Below are positions 15,198 to 23,699 of a stretch of 44,659 nucleotides of DNA, piece by piece (positions within the stretch are counted from its first letter, which is position 1; each line of letters opens with the position of its first letter). Source of the stretch: Magnetococcales bacterium. GTDB lineage: Bacteria; Pseudomonadota; Magnetococcia; Magnetococcales; DC0425bin3. Under the pieces are notes generated by a model. The model did no database searches. It was given only the letters and a program-made list of their open reading frames with translations, and was not told the DNA's origin. The stretch spans positions 1-44,659 of the forward strand of contig JADGCO010000012.1 in NCBI GenBank assembly GCA_015228935.1. Reading direction: 5' to 3'. Made by a program: the position numbers and the translations under genes.

Positions 15198-17569
15198 TCC
15201 ACCTCAACCACTTCTGCCGCGTCGGGTTCGTAGAAGGTATACCCGTTGCGCTGGCGATTTTTGGTTAGATACATGGCCTGGTCGGCCTTTTTCAGCAGAG
15301 TGACAGGATCCCGGCCATGTTCCGGGTGCAGCGCGATACCGACACTGGCTCCGACATGGCACTCCTGATCCTTGATCAGGAACGGCTTGCGTATCTGCTC
15401 GATGATGCGTTGCACGATACGCACGATATCGTCCCGACGCGATGGTTCTTGCAGGATCAGGGTGAATTCATCGCCACCCAGGCGCGCCACGGTGTCTCCT
15501 TCCCGCATGCAGGCACAAATGCGTTTGGCCACTTCCACGAGCAGCAGGTCGCCGGCCTCGTGACCCAGATTATCGTTGATTTTTTTAAAGTGGTCCAGGT
15601 CCATGAAGAGGACCGCCAGGGATCTTCCTTCACGGCGCACCTGCGCCAGGGAACGTTGCAGGAGTTCCTGAAAGAGCAGCCTGTTCGGCAGGCCGGTCAG
15701 TGTGTCGTGGTGGGCTTTCTGGCGTAACTTTTCTTCGGCATCCCTGAGCTGTTTTTCAATCTGACGCCGTTCGATGATGCCGGCCAGGGTGTTGGCAATC
15801 GTGGTCAGAAAGGCATCCTCCTCGGGGTTGCGGGGATGACCATCCGGGAGATACAGGTTCAAGACTCCCAGCAGACGTTCCCGGGAAAGGATGGGAATAC
15901 AATAGTGACCATGGGGTTTGATGCCGTCAAAGGTGACATCGTGACGTTCATCTATCTGGCTGGAAAAGACAATTTGCCGGCTTTCCGCCGCACGACCACA
16001 CAGACAGTATCCAATCGGAATCCGGGCGCAGGATGTCAATAACGGTGTGGAAAGATTTCTCTGGGCCAGCAGGACCAGCTCTCCCGTATCCGGGTCGGTG
16101 AGGAAGATGGAGCCTTTGGCAACGATGGAGAGCCAGGAAACGGCAAGGATGATATCCAAAGCCACTTCAAGTTGGTGTTCGAGCGTGAGGTCTTCAAGTC
16201 CGGTTTCCAGCAAGGCGCTGATGGCAATACGGGAAATCTGACTGTGCAACTCCCGGTCTTCTTCTGCCTTGCGGTCCGTGATGTCGCGGAAGACCACCAC
16301 ACCGCCCTTGATTTCCATGTCGTCCAGGATGGGAGAACAGGCGTACTCCACCGCAAAATGGGTTCCATCCTTGCGCCAGAAAACCTCATTCGACACCCTT
16401 CGGGTCACTTTCTCCTTGATCGACGAACAGACTCGGCAATCATGGTCCGGGTAGGGTGAACCGTCCTGTCGGGTATGGTGGATCAAGGCGTGGCTTCTTT
16501 TTCCCAGCAGCTCGTCCGGAGTCCAGCCCAGCATGCGTCCGGCGGCGGGATTGATGAAGGTGATCAACCCCTCCTGATCGACCCCGAAAATTCCCTCGCC
16601 GGCGGTTGACAGAATCAAATCGGTTTGATGATGCATCGCCCGGAGCTTGATGTCGGCTTCCTGGCGACGAGCCAACTCCTGTTCGAGAAGTGCGTAACTG
16701 TCCGTCAATGCCTGGGTCCTTTCCAGGACCTTGTTTTCCAGGGTACGCGATAATTTTTCCAGGGTTTCGCTGCGTTCCGAAAGCACGTCGTGGGACTCTT
16801 TGAGATGGATGCGCATCAGGTCGAGGGATGCGGCCAATCTTCCCAATTCATCCTCGCTTTCCAGGGAGATGGGTGTGGTCAAATGACCCTTGCCCAGGGA
16901 TGTTGCCTGCTTTTCCAAAGACCGCACGGGATTCCAGACCATGTGTTTGAGAACCCAGACCAGGGTCAACAGCAGGACCAGAAACGAAATCACCGTGTCC
17001 AGGAGCAGGAAATGCAATTCCGAAGTGATCGAGCGTTGCGAGTCAAGGGTGGAAAAGCCCAGAATGACACTTCCCAAGGGTTCCAGGGAATTGATTGGCG
17101 AGAATATTTTGGAAAAAAAATACCGGATGTGCGCAGAGTCGGGATCGGGTACGGAATTTTTTTTGATCTCAAACTCCAGTTGGTTGGATTTGGTCAGCAA
17201 ACGAACGACAACAATCTGGTTCTGGCTTTTGAGCAGATTGTTTGCGTACTCCCTCAAGATTTGAAAATTTTTTTTCGACAAAGGATCGGCGGCAAAAACG
17301 GCTGCCGTGTTGGTCAGGGATTGGGCATAACCATCTTCCCGCTCCCACAAGGCATGTTTGACATTTGTGCGGGAATTCCAATGTGAAATTGTTGAAATGA
17401 TCACAAACAACAGCAACGCGATCAGACCAACCTTGAAGTCCAGCCGCATTCCCCGCCAATATCGCCTGATGAAAATATTGTTTTTCATTTTTGAAGCCGA
17501 TTGGTCGATTATCATGACTTTGCAATGAAAGTGGATAGCCGTCGAGTAAACATCCATGGCCATCCGCAC
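15194..17569 (-). CDS. Transmembrane HAMP-PAS-GAF diguanylate cyclase
   Basis: 791 residues counted from a GTG at 17569; an ATG at 17563, with AGG 5 nt upstream, is an equally good start. Order: TM1 (~46-63), periplasmic domain of about 120 residues, TM2 (~188-208), HAMP (~211-262), coiled coil, PAS (~310-440), GAF (~455-605), GGDEF (~618-785). The active-site GGDEF (698-702) is intact, and RxxD at 689-692, five residues before it, is the inhibitory c-di-GMP site. It should therefore make c-di-GMP with product feedback. The GAF domain has a Cys/His set (C522, C524, H543, H553, H555, C557) shared with the upstream cyclase. Only ~10 bp separate the two cyclase genes. Confidence 0.93.
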   Translation of the reverse strand: MRMAMDVYSTAIHFHCKVMIIDQSASKMKNNIFIRRYWRGMRLDFKVGLIALLLFVIISTISHWNSRTNVKHALWEREDGYAQSLTNTAAVFAADPLSKKNFQILREYANNLLKSQNQIVVVRLLTKSNQLEFEIKKNSVPDPDSAHIRYFFSKIFSPINSLEPLGSVILGFSTLDSQRSITSELHFLLLDTVISFLVLLLTLVWVLKHMVWNPVRSLEKQATSLGKGHLTTPISLESEDELGRLAASLDLMRIHLKESHDVLSERSETLEKLSRTLENKVLERTQALTDSYALLEQELARRQEADIKLRAMHHQTDLILSTAGEGIFGVDQEGLITFINPAAGRMLGWTPDELLGKRSHALIHHTRQDGSPYPDHDCRVCSSIKEKVTRRVSNEVFWRKDGTHFAVEYACSPILDDMEIKGGVVVFRDITDRKAEEDRELHSQISRIAISALLETGLEDLTLEHQLEVALDIILAVSWLSIVAKGSIFLTDPDTGELVLLAQRNLSTPLLTSCARIPIGYCLCGRAAESRQIVFSSQIDERHDVTFDGIKPHGHYCIPILSRERLLGVLNLYLPDGHPRNPEEDAFLTTIANTLAGIIERRQIEKQLRDAEEKLRQKAHHDTLTGLPNRLLFQELLQRSLAQVRREGRSLAVLFMDLDHFKKINDNLGHEAGDLLLVEVAKRICACMREGDTVARLGGDEFTLILQEPSRRDDIVRIVQRIIEQIRKPFLIKDQECHVGASVGIALHPEHGRDPVTLLKKADQAMYLTKNRQRNGYTFYEPDAAEVVEVE

Positions 17570-17578
17570 CTGTTGATG

Positions 17579-20035
17579 TCATGGCTCCATGCTTGGATCG
17601 TAGATGACAATATTGTTGCGGCCGCTTTTTTTGACAATGTACATGGCATGGTCGGCCTTTTGCAGAAGGGCATCGACGGTTTGCCCGTGATCGGGAAAAA
17701 GACTGACGCCGATGCTGACCCCGATATGACACGGTTTGCCCTGGATATCGAAAGGGGCGCTCAGAGCGAGAATGATTTTATTGGCCACGAGCAGCACGCT
17801 GTCAACATCGCCTATGGCTGGAAGGATCAGGGTAAATTCATCGCCTCCCAGCCGGGCCAGGGTGTCGGAATCACGCAACTGCTCCTTGACCCGGGAGGCG
17901 ACGGCCTTCAGCAACAAATCACCCGCCTCGTGACCAAGGGTGTCATTGACGGCTTTGAAATGGTCCAGATCGAAAAAGCCGGTGGCCAATCTTTTTTGAT
18001 GGCGGGAAGCATGGCGAATTTCCTGTTCCAGCAACTCCCTGAACAGCATCCGGTTGGGTAAACCGGTCAATGCGTCATGGCTGGCCATGTGCTGTATCCG
18101 GTCCTCCACCTGCCCACGCTCGATCAAACCGGCCAGGGTATTGGCAATGGTGGTCAGAAAGGCTTCTTCTTCCGGGTCGTGTTGATGGTGATGATCGACA
18201 TACAGGTTGAGAACACCCAGGAGCCTGTCCCGCAACAGGATGGGGACACAATAATGCCCATGTTCATGAATTCCTTCGAAGGTGACATCATGCCGGGCGT
18301 CCAAACAGGAAGAGAATTCAATCTGTCTGCTGAGAGCCGCCTTGCCGCACATGCAAAAACCGAACGGGATGCGGCGACAGGCGTTCAGGAGAAAATTGTT
18401 CAAACCTTTGTGGACCACCATTTCCAATTCGTCACTATCGGTGGTCAGGAAGATGGAGCCCTTGTACTGCACGGCCACCCAGGGCACCGTGAGAATGATT
18501 TCCAGGGCCACTTCCAGCTTGCGATGCAATGTCAGGGCTTCGATGCCGATTTCCAAGAGGGCGCTGATGGCAACCCGGTTGACATAGGCCCGCAAGTCAC
18601 GAGCCTCCAGCAGTTTGTGTTCGGAAATGTCACGGACAATGACGGTAAAATAATTGGTATGATTCCGGGTCCAATGGGAGAGAGAAATGGATACCGGGAT
18701 CTCTTTGCCATCTGCCCCTTTGGCCGTACCTTCCAGGATGCCGGTACGGGCTGAATTTGGATCATAATTCAGGAATGCCAGGTGATTTTTCCGGGTGGAA
18801 GATTTGCTTTTTTTATCGACGAACAGCGAGGCGACGGGGCGTTTCAACAATTCATGTCTGGGCAGGCCAAACATGGTTTCTCCGACCTGATTGCAAAAAT
18901 GAATATTTCCCCGGGCATCGAAGACCAGAACCGTGTCGCGCAGGGAGTGCATCAATGCCTGGGTGTTTTCTTCGCTTTCTTTGAGTTCCCTGGCTTGCTT
19001 TTCCAGGTCCTGGTTGCGATTGACCACCGTTTCGGTGAGATTTTCCATGGAAGTAGCCACATCGCTGATTTCATCCCAGACGCTGCCTTGCGTCAGGCGG
19101 AAGTGCTCCCGCATGGTTTGGGAAATGGCACAGGTATTGGAGAACTCTTCTGAGATTAAGCCAAGAGTCCCGATCCGGTGCGCCAGACGTACCGCCCAGG
19201 ATCCCAGCGTCAACCAGAAGAGCAGCGTGATGGCCATGAAAATCAGAACACCGACTCCCAGAATTTCCCAAACAGAGAACAACGGAGCGCTCTGGTGCCG
19301 GATCAACAGGAGGGGAGGGCGTTCATTTCCGTTCCCCCAATTAAGGGTGACTTGATCGTAGCGGAATCCACCACGCCAATAATGTCTGATGCCGATTGAT
19401 TCCGGACGTACATTGACCTGGCCATGGGAAGATGCAACGATCCGTTGGTCATACATCAGGAACAGGTCAGTCTTGGGCATGGCGTTGCGAAACAGCGTGG
19501 CATTATCCACGGCGACAAACAGTACCAGTTTTCCCTTGCCCTGTTTGCCGAGCCAGAGGGGTCTTTGGTACCATCGGAACAGGTGACTTTTTTCCGGATC
19601 GAGGAACCAGCCAGAACTGTTCGTGGCATCAAAGCCATCCTGGAATTTCAGATTGTTTGACGAGAGTTGGAAAAGAACATTGTGGTTCTTTCCCAAAACC
19701 AGGACCATTGGCGAGAACACCTGGTCATTCAGGCTCAGGGCCATTTGAAATTTGTCCCAGCCATCCTCTGGCGACGAAAAATAATTGGCCACTTCAATGC
19801 GGGCATGGATCCGAGTGACTCGTTCCTGCCACTCCTGGTCCAGAAGGACCATTTTTTCTGCGTAGAAGTTCTGCAATGAATCCATGAAGGCGTAAGCGGA
19901 TTTGTCCAAGGCGGCATGCTGGAATCCGAAAACCAGGGCACCTATGACGACCACGACAGCAAAGATGACAATCAGGACTCGAGACGTGAGTTGATGTAAC
20001 AGTTTATTGCGGCTGCGGTTGCGCATGGGCACCAT
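17579..20035 (-). CDS. Transmembrane PAS-GAF diguanylate cyclase with large periplasmic sensor
   Basis: 818 residues from the ATG at 20035, which overlaps the upstream TAA as TAATG and has AAGGA 9 nt before it. Order: TM1 (~20-39), a periplasmic region of about 215 residues with a Cache-like pattern, TM2 (~254-281), HAMP-like linker, PAS (~357-481), GAF (~488-646), GGDEF (~655-815). GGDEF at 730-734 and the RxxD inhibitory site at 721-724 are present. The GAF and GGDEF parts are closely related to those of the downstream cyclase, pointing to tandem duplication with replacement of the sensor half. The substrate-binding protein upstream may present a ligand to the periplasmic domain. Confidence 0.93.
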   Translation of the reverse strand: MVPMRNRSRNKLLHQLTSRVLIVIFAVVVVIGALVFGFQHAALDKSAYAFMDSLQNFYAEKMVLLDQEWQERVTRIHARIEVANYFSSPEDGWDKFQMALSLNDQVFSPMVLVLGKNHNVLFQLSSNNLKFQDGFDATNSSGWFLDPEKSHLFRWYQRPLWLGKQGKGKLVLFVAVDNATLFRNAMPKTDLFLMYDQRIVASSHGQVNVRPESIGIRHYWRGGFRYDQVTLNWGNGNERPPLLLIRHQSAPLFSVWEILGVGVLIFMAITLLFWLTLGSWAVRLAHRIGTLGLISEEFSNTCAISQTMREHFRLTQGSVWDEISDVATSMENLTETVVNRNQDLEKQARELKESEENTQALMHSLRDTVLVFDARGNIHFCNQVGETMFGLPRHELLKRPVASLFVDKKSKSSTRKNHLAFLNYDPNSARTGILEGTAKGADGKEIPVSISLSHWTRNHTNYFTVIVRDISEHKLLEARDLRAYVNRVAISALLEIGIEALTLHRKLEVALEIILTVPWVAVQYKGSIFLTTDSDELEMVVHKGLNNFLLNACRRIPFGFCMCGKAALSRQIEFSSCLDARHDVTFEGIHEHGHYCVPILLRDRLLGVLNLYVDHHHQHDPEEEAFLTTIANTLAGLIERGQVEDRIQHMASHDALTGLPNRMLFRELLEQEIRHASRHQKRLATGFFDLDHFKAVNDTLGHEAGDLLLKAVASRVKEQLRDSDTLARLGGDEFTLILPAIGDVDSVLLVANKIILALSAPFDIQGKPCHIGVSIGVSLFPDHGQTVDALLQKADHAMYIVKKSGRNNIVIYDPSMEP

Positions 20036-21072
20036 TACCGGGCATCCTTGATACCTACCCAACGTCCATCAATCAGGTTTTCAATGTTTACCAGGGGTTC
20101 ATGAGGATTCGCATTTGAAAAAAATTTCCTGGTATCATCAATCTGTTCCTTCTTGAATTGACCGTCTTTACTGAACAGGCGTGGATACTTTTGCAGACAA
20201 AGCCGGAGCATGTCCCGCTCCCGGGGATCCAGGATTTGAAGTTGGGCAACCAGCTCATCAGGGGTATGTGAGGCAATCCAGGTCAGGGAGCGACCCAATG
20301 CCCTGACCATGCGTTTGACCTTGTCTGGTTCATTGGCAATGACATCGGACCGGGTGGTCAGAGATGTATGCAGGAAATGGGCACCCGGGATGAGACCGGT
20401 CGTCTTTTCGTCGGCCAGAGAAGCCAGAAAAAAGACCTTGCCGGCGGCCAACATGCTGGAGGCAAAAGGCTCTTCGGATATGACGGCATCCATGCGAGCG
20501 TATTTGAGCATGTTGGTGCGTTCTTCCCAACTCTGCCCGGAAGAAATGATACGCACATCATCCGTTTCCAGTCCATCGGAGCGGAGCATGAGTTCAAGGA
20601 GTTGATGCGCCGCAGTTTTGGCATTGACCGAACTGGAATGGACACCAACCACGCGACCTTTGAGATCCGCGATCCGTTTAACCTGATTCTGCAATTCTGA
20701 CCTGACGATCAAGACAAACAAAGGAGTGTCTGCCACGGCAGCCACAGCCACCACCTTGCTGTTGTGATCCTTGGTCTTCATGGACATGAGTGCGGTGAAG
20801 CCGACAGCGGCAAACTCACTGTTGCGGGAGAGCAATTGTTTGAGGACGACACCTCCCCCACCGGCGTGTTGCAATTCGACGGATATCCCTTCTTCGCGAT
20901 CTGCACCGATTTTTGGGATCAAGTCGAAAGGCAGGTAGGAAAGATTGCGGGGACCGACCACGCTGACGACAATTTTTGGCAGGGGTGGATCGTCAGCCCA
21001 GGCGACATCAATCCACGAGAGACACGAAAAGGCCAACAACATCAATGATGTTACGAATCCTGATCCGGCCAT
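20035..21072 (-). CDS. SsuA/NMT1-like periplasmic substrate-binding protein
   Basis: 345 residues from the ATG at 21072, chosen for GAGGAG 7 nt upstream and because it opens a signal peptide (LMLLAFSCLSWIDVAWA, cut before DDPP). The mature protein is a type 2 periplasmic binding protein of the SsuA/ThiY/NMT1 kind: GADREEGISVELQHAGGGG, a LKGRVVGVHSSSVNA hinge segment and DAVISEEPFASSM. Such proteins normally deliver alkanesulfonates, nitrate or pyrimidine precursors to ABC importers. No permease or ATPase gene is present; instead it heads an operon with two membrane diguanylate cyclases, so a receptor-accessory role is likely. Confidence 0.85.
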   Translation of the reverse strand: MAGSGFVTSLMLLAFSCLSWIDVAWADDPPLPKIVVSVVGPRNLSYLPFDLIPKIGADREEGISVELQHAGGGGVVLKQLLSRNSEFAAVGFTALMSMKTKDHNSKVVAVAAVADTPLFVLIVRSELQNQVKRIADLKGRVVGVHSSSVNAKTAAHQLLELMLRSDGLETDDVRIISSGQSWEERTNMLKYARMDAVISEEPFASSMLAAGKVFFLASLADEKTTGLIPGAHFLHTSLTTRSDVIANEPDKVKRMVRALGRSLTWIASHTPDELVAQLQILDPRERDMLRLCLQKYPRLFSKDGQFKKEQIDDTRKFFSNANPHEPLVNIENLIDGRWVGIKDAR

Positions 21073-21333
21073 GACGATGCTCCTCGAACCCACTCGCAGA
21101 GCCACGCGATTCTGCGTTCCGAGAGGATGTTCAACTTTATACGGGTATAAACTGAACCATGTCTCAACTGTGTCCCAAAATTTAAAAAAATTCAACACGA
21201 ATTTTTTTATGGACAGGGATCGTTGACACTGGATTTTGGGCATTTCAAACCCGGGGTCTACGCAGATTGGGACCTTTTCCCAAGGTGAAAAATATCAAGA
21301 AAATGAATAAATACAATACGAAATATATCAGGG
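21073..21333. other. Promoter region of the binding-protein/cyclase operon
   Basis: About 260 bp upstream of the leftward operon, AT-rich around 21180-21330. No protein gene and no convincing promoter hexamer pair was picked out by eye. Confidence 0.4.
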
Positions 21334-21378
21334 CAAAAAAACAGGCATCCCCGGGAATGAAAGTCAACCGGGGACCCT
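21334..21378 (-). terminator. Rho-independent terminator of the 18-residue-repeat gene
   Basis: Read on the minus strand: TCCCCGG (21374-21368) and CCGGGGA (21354-21348) pair, followed by tgcctg and a run of seven T. It lies about 30 bp after the stop of the gene at 21410. Confidence 0.8.
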
Positions 21379-21409
21379 GCCATGGATTCAGACATTGTTG
21401 AATATTTTT

Positions 21410-21805
21410 TTATTTCTTTTTTTTGAGAGCCTTGTGTCGCAAGGCGTCGTTTCTTTCAGCAAGTTGCTTGATTTCTTCGGCCATTTTGCGTCCCAGAGCG
21501 GCCTGGCGGTCGGAGAGCTGCTCCAGGCCTGCGGCCACTTTTTTGGCCAGGGCACTGTTCCGATGAGCGATCTGCGACACTTGCTCGGATACCTTGCGAT
21601 TGAGGGCGGCATTGCGGTCTGACAATTGTTCAAAGCCCAGAATCACCTTCCGATAAAGCGCTTCGTTGCGCTCGGCGAGTTGCTGGATGCTTTCATCCAT
21701 TCTTTTTTCAAGCTTTTTCAAACGTTTGCTGAGATCCTTGGTTGAATCGTCATCGCCATCGTTGTTCATGTTTGGTTCATTGTTTTTGAGATCTTTTTTG
21801 CCCAT
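21410..21805 (-). CDS. Helical protein built of five 18-residue repeats, unknown function
   Basis: 131 residues from the ATG at 21805 (AAGGAG 5 nt upstream); a longer frame from 21919 lacks a site. An acidic, Asn/Asp-rich head (1-25) and a basic helix (26-40) lead into five contiguous repeats of exactly 18 residues, 42-59, 60-77, 78-95, 96-113 and 114-131, of the form QLxxRNxALxRKVxxxxE; the last ends at the C-terminus. The hydrophobic positions suggest a heptad plus hendecad, so one long helix or coiled coil. No signal peptide or membrane helix, so probably cytoplasmic. I do not recognise the family. It lies downstream of a Q-like zinc-finger gene, with a hairpin between them. Confidence 0.75.
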   Translation of the reverse strand: MGKKDLKNNEPNMNNDGDDDSTKDLSKRLKKLEKRMDESIQQLAERNEALYRKVILGFEQLSDRNAALNRKVSEQVSQIAHRNSALAKKVAAGLEQLSDRQAALGRKMAEEIKQLAERNDALRHKALKKKK

Positions 21806-21967
21806 ATCCACTCCTTTCGGCATTGACTGGTACCCACTCCCAGGCATGAAAAAAATGATTGCCGGATCCATTGCGGCACTTTCCGAGGGGTTCTGGTGTT
21901 GCTGATTCGCCATCTGCACGCTGACGGCGGTATGATATCCAGGGAAAGAGGATTTGGAAACGGTCGA

Positions 21968-22013
21968 TTCACTCTTCCCGGGAACAAAGTGATTCTGTTC
22001 CGGGAAGAGTGAA
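21968..22013. terminator. Long perfect-stem hairpin between the Q-like gene and the repeat-protein gene
   Basis: ttcactcttcccgg/ccgggaagagtgaa with an inner aaca/tgtt pair forms an ~18-bp stem with one bulge. It starts 6 nt past the stop of the minus-strand gene at 22019. There is no T run, so it may be a processing or protective hairpin as well as a weak terminator. Confidence 0.6.
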
Positions 22014-22018
22014 TTATT

Positions 22019-22672
22019 TCACTCGATTTCGGACATGGCCTGAAAGATGGTTTGCAGGGCGGCGTGTTCCAATCTTTCCAGGTGTTCGACGAAGGCATGG
22101 AAACGGAATCCCCAGCGGTAGCGCCATTGTGCCTGGCTGATTCCCATTTGGCGGGCACGTTGGCGACTGCTGGGAGGCCGTCCCAGACCGGAACCGCGAC
22201 ATTCCGGGCAGACCATTTCTTCCGGTTCGGCTTCAGACCAGATGGAGATGACCTGGTTGCTGACACCTTTGCACTCCTTGCACAGGCGTGTGGCGAGACG
22301 TTCTTCGACGGCCATTTCGGCCAGTTTTTGCACGGTTGCGGGTGAACGATACTGCCAGTCCATGGTGGCGAAAAACTCCCTGGCTTCTGCGCCGGCCCAC
22401 CAGGCCAGGTCTCTCTGGAATCGTTCCTGTCCACCGAATTTGACCCGCAACAACAGACTGGCAGTCCGATTTTCCACTCTGGCCAGGGCATGGGCCACGT
22501 CGGACCAGCGCCAGATCCAGCCTGTCGTTGCCTCATTGGATGGATCGATACCCATCGACTGCAACGACAGCAACCGCAGGGCTGCCTTTGGATTGATGGA
22601 AATTTCCTCCTTTCTGGTTTCATTCTTTCCTGTTTCCAGGATGTAACAAGATTTTTTGCGCAAAATGGCCAT
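22019..22672 (-). CDS. Zinc-finger protein resembling phage Q-type antiterminators, unknown function
   Basis: 217 residues; GGGAGG lies 10 nt before the ATG. A helical N-terminal half (~25-125) is followed by a DnaJ-like zinc site, CKECKG and CPECRGSG (~131-160), and then a likely helix-turn-helix (RQRARQMGISQAQWRYRW). A CxxCxG knuckle followed by an HTH is the layout of the lambdoid Q-82/Q-21 antiterminators, which bind DNA near a promoter and modify RNA polymerase. The similarity is by motif, not by full alignment. It is divergent from a CI/LexA-type repressor 1 kb away, which fits a phage-derived switch. Confidence 0.45.
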   Translation of the reverse strand: MAILRKKSCYILETGKNETRKEEISINPKAALRLLSLQSMGIDPSNEATTGWIWRWSDVAHALARVENRTASLLLRVKFGGQERFQRDLAWWAGAEAREFFATMDWQYRSPATVQKLAEMAVEERLATRLCKECKGVSNQVISIWSEAEPEEMVCPECRGSGLGRPPSSRQRARQMGISQAQWRYRWGFRFHAFVEHLERLEHAALQTIFQAMSEIE

Positions 22673-23699
22673 GGTAAAGCTGCCTCCCTACTCTGAACGT
22701 TTTGTTGCCGTATGATCCAGTCAGCCCACGTTAAGACACGTTGATGCTACCCAATCCAATTGGGATATCGGGAATTATTGTCAGGCATCTTATTGATTCG
22801 ATTTATTTATTCATGAATGAATGTTTTCATGGTTTCCCCCCTGATTTTTCGTGGTCTGAATTGTTTTACTTTCTGTTTGATGGCATGGTTGTGGTGAATC
22901 TGCGCAATGTTTGAACCCGATTTTTTCAGGTTCCATGCCGTTCAGAAGGAAAATTAAAGTGAAAGTGGTGTCATATTGCTTCATGATCGTATCATTGTCA
23001 TGTGTGATTGGGTCGGCGACTGAACTGCCCAAAGTTTGTTGTTTTGTTAAAAAGGATTTCAGGTTGCGTGGGTCGATATCCCAAACTGTATGGTGTTTCT
23101 TATAGTTCGGTTGAAATAACAAACATTCGGTTTACCTGTCCGGATTGGGAGATTTCAGGCGCGTTTTAAGATTAAATCAATAATTTCATATACTACACAA
23201 TTTGTTACGCCTGATTTTCTGCGGGGGCGGCATTTTTTTATTACCCCCTTGTTGCAAGCAGAAATTGCATATCTGGATTTTTCGGATTGAACATATGCTT
23301 TCATGGTCATTGACAAAGGAACGCGATATCGAGCCAATATTATTCCTTTCTCTCCGGCGTGGTCACACCGGATTTTGCCGGTTGAGTAAGTTAATTATTA
23401 CAAACTGATCAATTCTTACAATAATAAGGATTAATTCATAAATAATCTTTATATTTCATTATATTACGTTACAGAGTCTTGTTTAATCTCCTGTAAAAGA
23501 CAGGGTTCCAGGGGAATGATGTGCCTGTCGAAAGGGGTTCATGCCGGCAAGATTGTTCTTGAATCGAAAAATATTAAACAAACTCTTACATTTAAGATAT
23601 TTTTTGTTTTCACGGTAAATAAATCTAGCGAATCACTTTCATACAGTCAAGAAAAAAATTTGTTGGTCTTAACCGGACGCTTCGGATACACTTTCAGTC
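22673..23699. other. 1-kb AT-rich divergent intergenic region
   Basis: Lies between the leftward Q-like gene and the rightward repressor gene. It is much more AT-rich than its surroundings, especially 22760-23110 and 23390-23480. One inverted repeat, aaggatta/taatctt, sits at 23426-23450 and could be a repressor operator. The short frames here look like chance frames in AT-rich DNA. Its size and base composition suggest a lost or unrecognised gene, or an imported segment. Confidence 0.5.

Noticed and set aside
22811-23122. Small frames on both strands in the AT-rich region
   Set aside because: No ribosome site and no protein-like pattern; they overlap each other.
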